This document shows positions 48,196 to 62,579 of a stretch of DNA of 64,000 bases, piece by piece. The stretch spans positions 15,479,729 through 15,543,728 of the forward strand of contig CP136068.1 in NCBI GenBank assembly GCA_032622095.1, in the 5' to 3' direction. The DNA comes from Siphonodentalium dalli (lineage: Eukaryota; Mollusca; Scaphopoda; Gadilida; Siphonodentaliidae). The position numbers and the translations under genes are program-made. The notes below the pieces were generated by a model. That model did not search any database. It saw only the letters and a program-made list of their open reading frames with translations, and had not been told where the DNA came from. The stretch's first letter is position 1, and each line of letters starts with the position of its first letter.

Positions 48196-49978
48196 TAAGA
48201 AAAATTTGAATTTTACGAAATTTCACGTCTCACCATGATAAGTTGTTATTTCCATATTTTCTTATTTTCAAATGAAAATGACCACATTTTGGACAGATTT
48301 AAAGAAGAAACGCATGGATTCGCCTGTATATAGTAAAGAAAGTGATAAATCTGGTAATTTTCCATGGATGTCATGTACCATTAGGGGGTCAGGGGGTCTA
48401 AAGCCCCCCCTCCCCACAATTTTGAGGAGTGTTAGCCCCCCCCCCCTATTGGGAAAATGTGTCATTTGACCCAATTATGCTTTTCCGGCACCCAGTAGCC
48501 TTATCTGGGACCGTAGCCCCACCCCAAGTCGGGGGGGGGGGGAGGGTGATGGCATCACCACTAGAGTTACTGTCGTGCAAAACTGTCATGGCAGCTTTGT
48601 TAAACAGACAGTATGCCCTGCCATCTGGTAAAATTTCATGCCTGAGGCTGTGTCTGATGTTGTATCATAATGTTTCGATATTTAAATTGACTTATGGTTG
48701 CTTTACATTGCTATTAAAAAAACAACAAAAAATTATTTTCTGTTAATTTTGGTAAATATTTATTATAAATTGCCAATTCTGCACGAAAAGGGTTTAAAAT
48801 TGGACAATATATCCCTCTCAAAATGTATATTAACATTTCCTCTTCAATTTAGTAATATTATGGTATATAAGGACATACTTCAGTTATACAAGATGCATTA
48901 GCTAGTAAAATTGAAAAAAAAGCTAAATTTTTTTGCTTTATTTTGAGGATTGACACTAATTTTCAGGATGCCTCATATTGGAAAAATAAACCACTACTGC
49001 TCGATATAATCCATTTTTGATTTCAGTAAGGTCTATATTTTGATAAAATACTATAAGAAACGCTGTTATTCACACATATACATATATATAAGAAAAATTT
49101 GAATTTTACGAAATTTCACGTCTCACCATGATAAGTTGTTATTTCCATATTTTCTTATTTTCAAATGAAAATGACCACATTTTGGACAGATTTAAAGAAG
49201 AAACGCATGGATTCGCCTGTATATAGTAAAGAAAGTGATAAATCTGGTAATTTTCCATGGATGTCATGTACCATTAGGGGGTCAGGGGGTCTAAAGCCCC
49301 CCCTCCCCACAATTTTGAGGAGTGTTAGCCCCCCCCCCCTATTGGGAAAATGTGTCATTTGACCCAATTAAGCTTTTCCGGCACCCAGTAGCCTTATCTG
49401 GGACCGTAGCCCCACCCCAAGTCGGGGGGGGGGGGGTGATGGCATCACCACTAGAGTTACTGTCGTGCAAAACTGTCATGGCAGCTTTGTTAAACAGACA
49501 GTATGCCCTGCCATCTGGTAAAATTTCATGCCTGAGGCTGTGTCTGATGTTGTATCATAATGTTTCGATATTTAAATTGACTTATGGTTGCTTTACATTG
49601 CTATTAAAAAAACAACAAAAAATTATTTTCTGTTAATTTTGGTAAATATTTATTATAAATTGCCAATTCTGCACGAAAAGGGTTTAAAATTGGACAATAT
49701 ATCCCTCTCAAAATGTATATTAACATTTCCTCTTCAATTTAGTAATATTATGGTATATAAGGACATACTTCAGTTATACAAGATGCATTAGCTAGTAAAA
49801 TTGAAAAAAAAGCTAAATTTTTTTGCTTTATTTTGAGGATTGACACTAATTTTCAGGATGCCTCATATTGGAAAAATAAACCACTACTGCTCGATATAAT
49901 CCATTTTTGATTTCAGTAAGGTCTATATTTTGATAAAATACTATAAGAAACGCTGTTATTCACACATATACATATATA

Positions 49979-50440
49979 TAGGAATCAGGGAGCTAAATGT
50001 GTTCTAGAGTCGGGGAGCGAGTACACCGTGGAACCCTAAAGGTGAAGGTAACTGAAGAATGACCTTCACCTGATACATGCGACACGTTATTAAAGGATGA
50101 CATCGCGTTTATTTGATTTGTACATAATATCTAAATAATTTAAACTGGTGAATGAATGGGGGAACGGATTTTTGTGAGCGGGAAATGTATTTAACTAGCT
50201 GTTGTAGATTTGGGTTTTTCCAGATCAAATTTGGCTGTGAGATAGCCCTGTCGTACACTTGGGGATTTATTTTAAAAAGTAAACACATGACCTATGATTT
50301 TTCTTGCATTTTCGTGATCAACTGGTGTCAATCTAGCTGGGTAAACATCACTGCTATGGCCTGCAGGCTTCAATTCAGCGAATTTGGCCGAAACGTTAAC
50401 ACTGTCGCCTATGGGAAACCATTTAGTTCCGTGATTCCTA
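49979..50440 (+). mobile_element. MITE-B copy 17
   Basis: Carries CACTGCTATGG as in copy 4 but with the CCCTAAAGG state, so the two variants have been reshuffled. The next core lacks 3 bp (ATCATGTTTCG). Confidence 0.88.
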
Positions 50441-52222
50441 TAAGAAAAATTTGAATTTTACGAAATTTCACGTCTCACCATGATAAGTTGTTATTTCCAT
50501 ATTTTCTTATTTTCAAATGAAAATGACCACATTTTGGACAGATTTAAAGAAGAAACGCATGGATTCGCCTGTATATAGTAAAGAAAGTGATAAATCTGGT
50601 AATTTTCCATGGATGTCATGTACCATTAGGGGGTCAGGGGGTCTAAAGCCCCCCCCTCCCCACAATTTTGAGGAGTGTTAGCCCCCCCCCCCCTATTGGG
50701 AAAATGTGTCATTTGACCCAATTAAGCTTTTCCGGCACCCAGTAGCCTTATCTGGGACCGTAGCCCCACCCCAAGTCGGGGGGGGGGGTGATGGCATCAC
50801 CACTAGAGTTACTGTCGTGCAAAACTGTCATGGCAGCTTTGTTAAACAGACAGTATGCCCTGCCATCTGGTAAAATTTCATGCCTGAGGCTGTGTCTGAT
50901 GTTGTATCATGTTTCGATATTTAAATTGACTTATGGTTGCTTTACATTGCTATTAAAAAAACAACAAAAAATTATTTTCTGTTAATTTTGGTAAATATTT
51001 ATTATAAATTGCCAATTCTGCACGAAAAGGGTTTAAAATTGGACAATATATCCCACTCAAAATGTATATTAACATTTCCTCTTCAATTTAGTAATATTAT
51101 GGTATATAAGGACATACTTCAGTTATACAAGATGCATTAGCTAGTAAAATTGAAAAAAAAGCTAAATTTTTTTGCTTTATTTTGAGGATTGACACTAATT
51201 TTCAGGATGCCTCATATTGGAAAAATAAACCACTACTGCTCGATATAATCCATTTTTGATTTCAGTAAGGTCTATATTTTGATAAAATACTATAAGAAAC
51301 GCTGTTATTCACACATATACATATATATAAGAAAAATTTGAATTTTACGAAATTTCACGTCTCACCATGATAAGTTGTTATTTCCATATTTTCTTATTTT
51401 CAAATGAAAATGACCACATTTTGGACAGATTTAAAGAAGAAACGCATGGATTCGCCTGTATATAGTAAAGAAAGTGATAAATCTGGTAATTTTCCATGGA
51501 TGTCATGTACCATTAGGGGGTCAGGGGGTCTAAAGCCCCCCCTCCCCACAATTTTGAGGAGTGTTAGCCCCCCCCCTATTGGGAAAATGTGTCATTTGAC
51601 CCAATTAAGCTTTTCCGGCACCCAGTAGCCTTATCTGGGACCGTAGCCCCACCCCAAGTCGGGGCCGGGGGGGGGGGGGGTGATGGCATCACCACTAGAG
51701 TTACTGTCGTGCAAAACTGTCATGGCAGCTTTGTTAAACAGACAGTATGCCCTGCCATCTGGTAAAATTTCATGCCTGAGGCTGTGTCTGATGTTGTATC
51801 ATAATGTTTCGATATTTAAATTGACTTATGGTTGCTTTACATTGCTATTAAAAAAACAACAAAAAATTATTTTCTGTTAATTTTGGTAAATATTTATTAT
51901 AAATTGCCAATTCTGCACGAAAAGGGTTTAAAATTGGACAATATATCCCTCTCAAAATGTATATTAACATTTCCTCTTCAATTTAGTAATATTATGGTAT
52001 ATAAGGACATACTTCAGTTATACAAGATGCATTAGCTAGTAAAATTGAAAAAAAAGCTAAATTTTTTTGCTTTATTTTGAGGATTGACACTAATTTTCAG
52101 GATGCCTCATATTGGAAAAATAAACCACTACTGCTCGATATAATCCATTTTTGATTTCAGTAAGGTCTATATTTTGATAAAATACTATAAGAAACGCTGT
52201 TATTCACACATATACATATATA

Positions 52223-52684
52223 TAGGAATCAGGGAGCTAAATGTGTTCTAGAGTCGGGGAGCGAGTACACCGTGGAACCCTAAAGGTGAAGGTAACTGAA
52301 GAATGACCTTCACCTGATACATGCGACACGTTATTAAAGGATGACATCGCGTTTATTTGATTTGTACATAATATCTAAATAATTTAAACTGGTGAATGAA
52401 TGGGGGAACGGATTTTTGTGAGCGGGAAATGTATTTAACTAGCTGTTGTAGATTTGGGTTTTTCCAGATCAAATTTGGCTGTGAGATAGCCCTGTCGTAC
52501 ACTTGGGGATTTATTTTAAAAAGTAAACACATGACCTATGATTTTTCTTGCATTTTCGTGATCAACTGGTGTCAATCTAGCTGGGTAAACATCACTGGTA
52601 TGGCCTGCAGGCTTCAATTCAGCGAATTTGGCCGAAACGTTAACACTGTCGCCTATGGGAAACCATTTAGTTCCGTGATTCCTA
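52223..52684 (+). mobile_element. MITE-B copy 18
   Basis: Consensus-like. The core to its left has the interrupted G-tract GGGGCCG. Confidence 0.88.
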
Positions 52685-54461
52685 TAAGAAAAATTTGAAT
52701 TTTACGAAATTTCACGTCTCACCATGATAAGTTGTTATTTCCATATTTTCTTATTTTCAAATGAAAATGACCACATTTTGGACAGATTTAAAGAAGAAAC
52801 GCATGGATTCGCCTGTATATAGTAAAGAAAGTGATAAATCTGGTAATTTTCCATGGATGTCATGTACCATTAGGGGGTCAGGGGGTCTAAAGCCCCCCCT
52901 CCCCACAATTTTGAGGAGTGTTAGCCCCCCCCCCCTATTGGGAAAATGTGTCATTTGACCCAATTAAGCTTTTCCGGCACCCAGTAGCCTTATCTGGGAC
53001 CGTAGCCCCACCCCAAGTCGGGGGGGGGGGGTGATGGCATCACCACTAGAGTTACTGTCGTGCAAAACTGTCATGGCAGCTTTGTTAAACAGACAGTATG
53101 CCCTGCCATCTGGTAAAATTTCATGCCTGAGGCTGTGTCTGATGTTGTATCATAATGTTTCGATATTTAAATTGACTTATGGTTGCTTTACATTGCTATT
53201 AAAAAAACAACAAAAAATTATTTTCTGTTAATTTTGGTAAATATTTATTATAAATTGCCAATTCTGCACGAAAAGGGTTTAAAATTGGACAATATATCCC
53301 TCTCAAAATGTATATTAACATTTCCTCTTCAATTTAGTAATATTATGGTATATAAGGACATACTTCAGTTATACAAGATGCATTAGCTAGTAAAATTAAA
53401 AAAAAAGCTAAATTTTTTTGCTTTATTTTGAGGATTGACACTAATTTTCAGGATGCCTCATATTGGAAAAATAAACCACTACTGCTCGATATAATCCATT
53501 TTTGATTTCAGTAAGGTCTATATTTTGATAAAATACTATAAGAAACGCTGTTATTCACACATATACATATATATAAGAAAAATTTGAATTTTACGAAATT
53601 TCACGTCTCACCATGATAAGTTGTTATTTCCATATTTTCTTATTTTCAAATCAAAATGACCACATTTTGGACAGATTTAAAGAAGAAACGCATGGATTCG
53701 CCTGTATATAGTAAAGAAAGTGATAAATCTGGTAATTTTCCATGGATGTCATGTACCATTAGGGGGTCAGGGGGTCTAAAGCCCCCCCTCCCCACAATTT
53801 TGAGGAGTGTTAGCCCCCCCCCCTATTGGGAAAATGTGTCATTTGACCCAATTAAGCTTTTCCGGCACCCAGTAGCCTTATCTGGGACCGTAGCCCCACC
53901 CCAAGTCGGGGGGGGGGGGTGATGGCATCACCACTAGAGTTACTGTCGTGCAAAACTGTCATGGCAGCTTTGTTAAACAGACAGTATGCCCTGCCATCTG
54001 GTAAAATTGCATGCCTGAGGCTGTGTCTGATGTTGTATCATAATGTTTCGATATTTAAATTGACTTATGGTTGCTTTACATTGCTATTAAAAAAACAACA
54101 AAAAATTATTTTCTGTTAATTTTGGTAAATATTTATTATAAATTGCCAATTCTGCACGAAAAGGGTTTAAAATTGGACAATATATCCCTCTCAAAATGTA
54201 TATTAACATTTCCTCTTCAATTTAGTAATATTATGGTATATAAGGACATACTTCAGTTATACAAGATGCATTAGCTAGTAAAATTGAAAAAAAAGCTAAA
54301 TTTTTTTGCTTTATTTTGAGGATTGACACTAATTTTCAGGATGCCTCATATTGGAAAAATAAACCACTACTGCTCGATATAATCCATTTTTGATTTCAGT
54401 AAGGTCTATATTTTGATAAAATACTATAAGAAACGCTGTTATTCACACATATACATATATA

Positions 54462-54923
54462 TAGGAATCAGGGAGCTAAATGTGTTCTAGAGTCGGGGAG
54501 CGAGTACACCGTGGAACCCTAAAGGTGAAGGTAACTGAAGAATGACCTTCACCTGATACATGCGACACGTTATTAAAGGATGACATCGCGTTTATTTGAT
54601 TTGTACATAATATCTAAATAATTTAAACTGGTGAATGAATGGGGGAACGGATTTTTGTGAGCGGGAAATGTATTTAACTAGCTGTTGTAGATTTGGGTTT
54701 TTCCAGATCAAATTTGGCTGTGAGATAGCCCTGTCGTACACTTGGGGATTTATTTTAAAAAGTAAACACATGACCTATGATTTTTCTTGCATTTTCGTGA
54801 TCAACTGGTGTCAATCTAGCTGGGTAAACATCACTGGTATGGCCTGCAGGCTTCAATTCAGCGAATTTGGCCGAAACGTTAACACTGTCGCCTATGGGAA
54901 ACCATTTAGTTCCGTGATTCCTA
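54462..54923 (+). mobile_element. MITE-B copy 19
   Basis: Consensus-like. The core to its left has private AAATTGCATGCC. Confidence 0.88.
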
Positions 54924-55814
54924 TAAGAAAAATTTGAATTTTACGAAATTTCACGTCTCACCATGATAAGTTGTTATTTCCATATTTTCTTATTTTCAAA
55001 TGAAAATGACCACATTTTGGACAGATTTAAAGAAGAAACGCATGGATTCGCCTGTATATAGTAAAGAAAGTGATAAATCTGGTAATTTTCCATGGATGTC
55101 ATGTACCATTAGGGGGTCAGGGGGTCTAAAGCCCCCCCTCCCCACAATTTTGAGGAGTGTTAGCCCCCCCCCCCCCTATTGGGAAAATGTGTCATTTGAC
55201 CCAATTAAGCTTTTCCGGCACCCAGTAGCCTTATCTGGGACCGTACCCCCACCCCAAGTCGGGGGGGGGGGGTGATGGCATCACCACTAGAGTTACTGTC
55301 GTGCAAAACTGTCATGGCAGCTTTGTTAAACAGACAGTATGCCCTGCCATCTGGTAAAATTTCATGCCTGAGGCTGTGTCTGATGTTGTATCATAATGTT
55401 TCGATATTTAAATTGACTTATGGTTGCTTTACATTGCTATTAAAAAAACAACAAAAAATTATTTTCTGTTAATTTTGGTAAATATTTATTATAAATTGCC
55501 AATTCTGCACGAAAAGGGTTTAAAATTGGACAATATATCCCTCTCAAAATGTATATTAACATTTCCTCTTCAATTTAGTAATATTATGGTATATAAGGAC
55601 ATACTTCAGTTATACAAGATGCATTAGCTAGTAAAATTGAAAAAAAAGCTAAATTGTTTTGCTTTATTTTGAGGATTGACACTAATTTTCAGGATGCCTC
55701 ATATTGGAAAAATAAACCACTACTGCTCGATATAATCCATTTTTGATTTCAGTAAGGTCTATATTTTGATAAAATACTATAAGAAACGCTGTTATTCACA
55801 CATATACATATATA

Positions 55815-56276
55815 TAGGAATCAGGGAGCTAAATGTGTTCTAGAGTCGGGGAGCGAGTACACCGTGGAACCCTAAAGGTGAAGGTAACTGAAGAATGACC
55901 TTCACCTGATACATGCGACACGTTATTAAAGGATGACATCGCGTTTATTTGATTTGTACATAATATCTAAATAATTTAAACTGGTGAATGAATGGGGGAA
56001 CGGATTTTTGTGAGCGGGAAATGTATTTAACTAGCTGTTGTAGATTTGGGTTTTTCCAGATCAAATTTGGCTGTGAGATAGCCCTGTCGTACACTTGGGG
56101 ATTTATTTTAAAAAGTAAACACATGACATATGATTTTTCTTGCATTTTCGTGATCAACTGGTGTCAATCTAGCTGGGTAAACATCACTGGTATGGCCTGC
56201 GGGCTTCAATTCAGCGAATTTGGCCGAAACGTTAACACTGTCGCCTATGGGAAACCATTTAGTTCCGTGATTTCTA
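55815..56276 (+). mobile_element. MITE-B copy 20
   Basis: Three linked variants: GACATATGA, CCTGCGGGC and GTGATTTCTATA. The last weakens the right terminal repeat. Shared with copies 21 and 22. Confidence 0.88.
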
Positions 56277-58055
56277 TAAGAAAAATTTGAATTTTACGAA
56301 ATTTCACGTCTCACCATGATAAGTTGTTATTTCCATATTTTCTTATTTTCAAATGAAAATGACCACATTTTGGACAGATTTAAAGAAGAAACGCATGGAT
56401 TCGCCTGTATATAGTAAAGAAAGTGATAAATCTGGTAATTTTCCATGGATGTCATGTACCATTAGGGGGTCAGGGGGTCTAAAGCCCCCCCTCCCCACAA
56501 TTTTGAGGAGTGTTAGCCCCCCCCCCTATTGGGAAAATGTGTCATTTGACCCAATTAAGCTTTTCCGGCACCCAGTAGCCTTATCTGGGACCGTAGCCCC
56601 ACCCCAAGTCGGGGGGGGGGGGGTGATGGCATCACCACTAGAGTTACTGTCGTGCAAAACTGTCATGGCAGCTTTGTTAAACAGACAGTATGCCCTGCCA
56701 TCTGGTAAAATTTCATGCCTGAGGCTGTGTCTGATGTTGTATCATAATGTTTCGATATTTAAATTGACTTATGGTTGCTTTACATTGCTATTAAAAAAAC
56801 AACAAAAAATTATTTTCTGTTAATTTTGGTAAATATTTATTATAAATTGCCAATTCTGCACGAAAAGGGTTTACAATTGGACAATATATCCCTCTCAAAA
56901 TGTATATTAACATTTCCTCTTCAATTTAGTAATATTATGGTATATAAGGACATACTTCAGTTATACAAGATGCATTAGCTAGTAAAATTGAAAAAAAAGC
57001 TAAATTTTTTTGCTTTATTTTGAGGATTGACACTAATTTTCAGGATGCCTCATATTGGAAAAATAAACCACTACTGCTCGATATAATCCATTTTTGATTT
57101 CAGTAAGGTCTATATTTTGATAAAATACTATAAGAAACGCTGTTATTCACACATATACATATATATAAGAAAAATTTGAATTTTACGAAATTTCACGTCT
57201 CACCATGATAAGTTGTTATTTCCATATTTTCTTATTTTCAAATGAAAATGACCACATTTTGGACAGATTTAAAGAAGAAACGCATGGATTCGCCTGTATA
57301 TAGTAAAGAAAGTGATAAATCTGGTAATTTTCCATGGATGTCATGTACCATTAGGGGGTCAGGGGGTCTAAAGCCCCCCCCCCTCCCCACAATTTTGAGG
57401 AGTGTTAGCCCCCCCCCCTATTGGGAAAATGTGTCATTTGACCCAATTAAGCTTTTCCGGCACCCAGTAGCCTTATCTGGGACCGTAGCCCCACTCCAAG
57501 TCGGGGGGGGGGGTGATGGCATCACCACTAGAGTTACTGTCGTGCAAAACTGTCATGGCAGCTTTGTTAAACAGACAGTATGCCCTGCCATCTGGTAAAA
57601 TTTCATGCCTGAGGCTGTGTCTGATGTTGTATCATAATGTTTCGATATTTAAATTGACTTATGGTTGCTTTACATTGCTATTAAAAAAACAACAAAAAAT
57701 TATTTTCTGTTAATTTTGGTAAATATTTATTATAAATTGCCAATTCTGCACGAAAAGGGTTTAAAATTGGACAATATATCCCTCTCAAAATGTATATTAA
57801 CATTTCCTCTTCAATTTAGTAATATTATGGTATATAAGGACATACTTCAGTTATACAAGATGCATTAGCTAGTAAAATTGAAAAAAAAGCTAAATTTTTT
57901 TGCTTTATTTTGAGGATTGACACTAATTTTCAGGATGCCTCATATTGGAAAAATAAACCACTACTGCTCGATATAATCCATTTTTGATTTCAGTAAGGTC
58001 TATATTTTGATAAAATACTATAAGAAACGCTGTTATTCACACATATACATATATA

Positions 58056-58517
58056 TAGGAATCAGGGAGCTAAATGTGTTCTAGAGTCGGGGAGCGAGTA
58101 CACCGTGGAACCCTAAAGGTGAAGGTAACTGAAGAATGACCTTCACCTGATACATGCGACACGTTATTAAAGGATGACATCGCGTTTATTTGATTTGTAC
58201 ATAATATCTAAATAATTTAAACTGGTGAATGAATGGGGGAACGGATTTTTGTGAGCGGGAAATGTATTTAACTAGCTGTTGTAGATTTGGGTTTTTCCAG
58301 ATCAAATTTGGCTGTGAGATAGCCCTGTCGTACACTTGGGGATTTATTTTAAAAAGTAAACACATGACATATGATTTTTCTTGCATTTTCGTGATCAACT
58401 GGTGTCAATCTAGCTGGGTAAACATCACTGGTATGGCCTGCGGGCTTCAATTCAGCGAATTTGGCCGAAACGTTAACACTGTCGCCTATGGGAAACCATT
58501 TAGTTCCGTGATTTCTA
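58056..58517 (+). mobile_element. MITE-B copy 21
   Basis: Same three variants as copy 20. Just downstream AAAATTAGAATT replaces AAAATTTGAATT, removing the stop that closes the 100-codon frame in other copies. Confidence 0.88.
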
Positions 58518-59412
58518 TAAGAAAAATTAGAATTTTACGAAATTTCACGTCTCACCATGATAAGTTGTTATTTCCATATTTTCTTATTTTCAAATGAAAA
58601 TGACCACATTTTGGACAGATTTAAAGAAGAAACGCATGGATTCGCCTGTATATAGTAAAGAAAGTGATAAATCTGGTAATTTTCCATGGATGTGATGTAC
58701 CATTAGGGGGTCAGGGGGTCTAAAGCCCCCCCTCCCCACAATTTTGAGGAGTGTTAGCCCCCCCCCCCTATTGGGAAAATGTGTCATTTGACCCAATTAA
58801 GCTTTTCCGGCACCCAGTAGCCTTATCTGGGACCGTAGCCCCACCCCAAGTCGGGGGGGGGGGGGGGGGGTGATGGCATCACCACTAGAGTTACTGTCGT
58901 GCAAAACTGTCATGGCAGCTTTGTTAAACAGACAGTATGCCCTGCCATCTGGTAAAATTTCATGCCTGAGGCTGTGTCTGATGTTGTATCATAATGTTTC
59001 GATATTTAAATTGACTTATGGTTGCTTTACATTGCTATTAAAAAAACAACAAAAAATTATTTTCTGTTAATTTTGGTAAATATTTATTATAAATTGCCAA
59101 TTCTGCACGAAAAGGGTTTAAAATTGGACAATATATCCCTCTCAAAATGTATATTAACATTTCCTCTTCAATTTAGTAATATTATGGTATATAAGGACAT
59201 ACTTCAGTTATACAAGATGCATTAGCTAGTAAAATTGAAAAAAAAGCTAATTTTTTTTGCTTTATTTTGAGGATTGACACTAATTTTCAGGATGCCTCAT
59301 ATTGGAAAAATAAACCACTACTGCTCGATATAATCCATTTTTGATTTCAGTAAGGTCTATATTTTGATAAAATACTATAAGAAACGCTGTTATTCACACA
59401 CATACATATATA

Positions 59413-59874
59413 TAGGAATCAGGGAGCTAAATGTGTTCTAGAGTCGGGGAGCGAGTACACCGTGGAACCCTAAAGGTGAAGGTAACTGAAGAATGACCTT
59501 CACCTGATACATGCGACACGTTATTAAAGGATGACATCGCGTTTATTTGATTTGTACATAATATCTAAATAATTTAAACTGGTGAATGAATGGGGGAACG
59601 GATTTTTGTGAGCGGGAAATGTATTTAACTAGCTGTTGTAGATTTGGGTTTTTCCAGATCAAATTTGGCTGTGAGATAGCCCTGTCGTACACTTGGGGAT
59701 TTATTTTAAAAAGTAAACACATGACATATGATTTTTCTTGCATTTTCGTGATCAACTGGTGTCAATCTAGCTGGGTAAACATCACTGGTATGGCCTGCGG
59801 GCTTCAATTCAGCGAATTTGGCCGAAACGTTAACACTGTCGCCTATGGGAAACCATTTAGTTCCGTGATTTCTA
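59413..59874 (+). mobile_element. MITE-B copy 22
   Basis: Same three variants as copies 20-21. Left flank CACACACATACATATATA instead of CACACATATACATATATA. Confidence 0.88.
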
Positions 59875-60764
59875 TAAGAAAAATTTGAATTTTACGAAAT
59901 TTCACGTCTCACCATGATAAGTTGTTATTTCCATATTTTCTTATTTTCAAATGAAAATGACCACATTTTGGACAGATTTAAAGAAGAAACGCATGGATTC
60001 GCCTGTATATAGTAAAGAAAGTGATAAATCTGGTAATTTTCCATGGATGTCATGTACCATTAGGGGGTCAGGGGGTCTAAAGCCCCCCCTCCCCACAATT
60101 TTGAGGAGTGTTAGCCCCCCCCCCCTATTGGGAAAATGTGTCATTTGACCCAATTAAGCTTTTCCGGCACCCAGTAGCCTTATCTGGGACCGTAGCCCCA
60201 CCCCAAGTCGGGGGGGGGGGGGTGATGGCATCACCACTAGAGTTACTGTCGTGCAAAACTGTCATGGCAGCTTTGTTAAACAGACAGTATGCCCTGCCAT
60301 CTGGTAAAATTTCATGCCTGAGGCTGTGTCTGATGTTGTATCATAATGTTTCGATATTTAAATTGACTTATGGTTGCTTTACATTGCTATTAAAAAAACA
60401 ACAAAAAATTATTTTCTGTTAATTTTGGTAAATATTTATTATAAATTGCCAATTCTGCACGAAAAGGGTTTAAAATTGGACAATATATCCCTCTCAAAAT
60501 GTATATTAACATTTCCTCTTCAATTTAGTAATATTATGGTATATAAGGACATACTTCAGTTATACAAGATGCATTAGCTAGTAAAATTGAAAAAAAAGCT
60601 AAATTTTTTTGCTTTATTTTGAGGATTGACACTAATTTTCAGGATGCCTCATATTGGAAAAATAAACCACTACTGCTCGATATAATCCATTTTTGATTTC
60701 AGTAAGGTCTATATTTTGATAAAATACTATAAGAAACGCTGTTATTCACACATATACATATATA

Positions 60765-61226
60765 TAGGAATCAGGGAGCTAAATGTGTTCTAGAGTCGGG
60801 GAGCGAGTACACCGTGGAACCCTAAAGGTGAAGGTAACTGAAGAATGACCTTCACCTGATACATGCGACACGTTATTAAAGGATGACATCGCGTTTATTT
60901 GATTTGTACATAATATCTAAATAATTTAAACTGGTGAATGAATGGGGGAACGGATTTTTGTGAGCGGGAAATGTATTTAACTAGCTGTTGTAGATTTGGG
61001 TTTTTCCAGATCAAATTTGGCTGTGAGATAGCCCTGTTGTACACTTGGGGATTTATTTTAAAAAGTAAACACATGACCTATAATTTTTCTTGCATTTTCG
61101 TGATCAACTGGTGTCAATCTAGCTGGGTAAACATCACTGGTATGGCCTGCGGGCTTCAATTCAGCGAATTTGGCCGAAACGTTAACACTGTCGCCTATGG
61201 GAAACCATTTAGTTCCGTGATTCCTA
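60765..61226 (+). mobile_element. MITE-B copy 23
   Basis: GCGGGC state; private CCCTGTTGTAC and CCTATAATTTT; right flank ATAAGGAAAA shared with copy 24. Confidence 0.88.
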
Positions 61227-62117
61227 TAAGGAAAATTTGAATTTTACGAAATTTCACGTCTCACCATGATAAGTTGTTATTTCCATATTTTCTTATTTTC
61301 AAATGAAAATGACCACATTTTGGACAGATTTAAAGAAGAAACGCATGGATTCGCCTGTATATAGTAAAGAAAGTGATAAATCTGGTAATTTTCCATGGAT
61401 GTCATGTACCATTAGGGGGTCAGGGGGTCTAAAGCCCCCCCTCCCCACAATTTTGAGGAGTGTTAGCCCCCCCCCCTATTGGGAAAATGTGTCATTTGAC
61501 CCAATTAAGCTTTTCCGGCACCCAGTAGCCTTATCTGGGACCGTAGCCCCACCCCAAGTCGCGGGGGGGGGGGGGTGATGGCATCACCACTAGAGTTACT
61601 GTCGTGCAAAACTGTCATGGCAGCTTTGTTAAACAGACAGTATGCCCTGCCATCTGGTAAAATTTCATGCCTGAGGCTGTGTCTGATGTTGTATCATAAT
61701 GTTTCGATATTTAAATTGACTTATGGTTGCTTTACATTGCTATTAAAAAAACAACAAAAAATTATTTTCTGTTAATTTTGGTAAATATTTATTATAAATT
61801 GCCAATTCTGCACGAAAAGGGTTTAAAATTGGACAATATATCCCTCTCAAAATGTATATTAACATTTCCTCTTCAATTTAGTAATATTATGGTATATAAG
61901 GACATACTTCAGTTATACAAGATGCATTAGCTAGTAAAATTGAAAAAAAAGCTAAATTTTTTTGCTTTATTTTGAGGATTGACACTAATTTTCAGGATGC
62001 CTCATATTGGAAAAATAAACCACTACTGCTCGATATAATCCATTTTTGATTTCAGTAAGGTCTATATTTTGATAAAATACTATAAGAAACGCTGTTATTC
62101 ACACATATACATATATA

Positions 62118-62579
62118 TAGGAATCAGGGAGCTAAATGTGTTCTAGAGTCGGGGAGCGAGTACACCGTGGAACCCTAAAGGTGAAGGTAACTGAAGAATG
62201 ACCTTCACCTGATACATGCGACACGTTATTAAAGGATGACATCGCGTTTATTTGATTTGTACATAATATCTAAATAATTTAAACTGGTGAATGAATGGGG
62301 GAACGGATTTTTGTGAGCGGGAAATGTATTTAACTAGCTGTTGTAGATTTGGGTTTTTCCAGATCAAATTTGGCTGTGAGATAGCCCTGTCGTACACTTG
62401 GGGATTTATTTTAAAAAGTAAACACATGACCTATGATTTTTCTTGCATTTTCGTGATCAACTGGTGTCAATCTAGCTGGGTAAACATCACTGGTATGGCC
62501 TGCGGGCTTCAATTCAGCGAATTTGGCCGAAACGTTAACACTGTCGCCTATGGGAAACCATTTAGTTCCGTGATTCCTA
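62118..62579 (+). mobile_element. MITE-B copy 24
   Basis: GCGGGC state and ATAAGGAAAA right flank. Part of the closing run of filled units (copies 21-25). Confidence 0.88.

Larger units (their letters stand above)
19069..57167. other. Fifteen empty MITE-B sites in short units
   Basis: The junction ...ATATATATA|AGAAAAATTT with a single TA lies at 19069, 21312, 24908, 25791, 28030, 30271, 35200, 38792, 39677, 41913, 45502, 49089, 51328, 53574 and 57166. In filled units the same flanks are separated by TA-MITE-TA. None of the sites read base by base shows extra footprint bases, which fits never-occupied sites co-amplified with occupied ones more simply than Tc1/mariner excision, which usually leaves a short scar. 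Confidence 0.85.

Noticed and set aside
19069-57167. Empty sites as products of MITE excision
   Set aside because: The junctions read carry a clean single TA with no footprint bases, so never-occupied units are the simpler explanation; not fully excluded.
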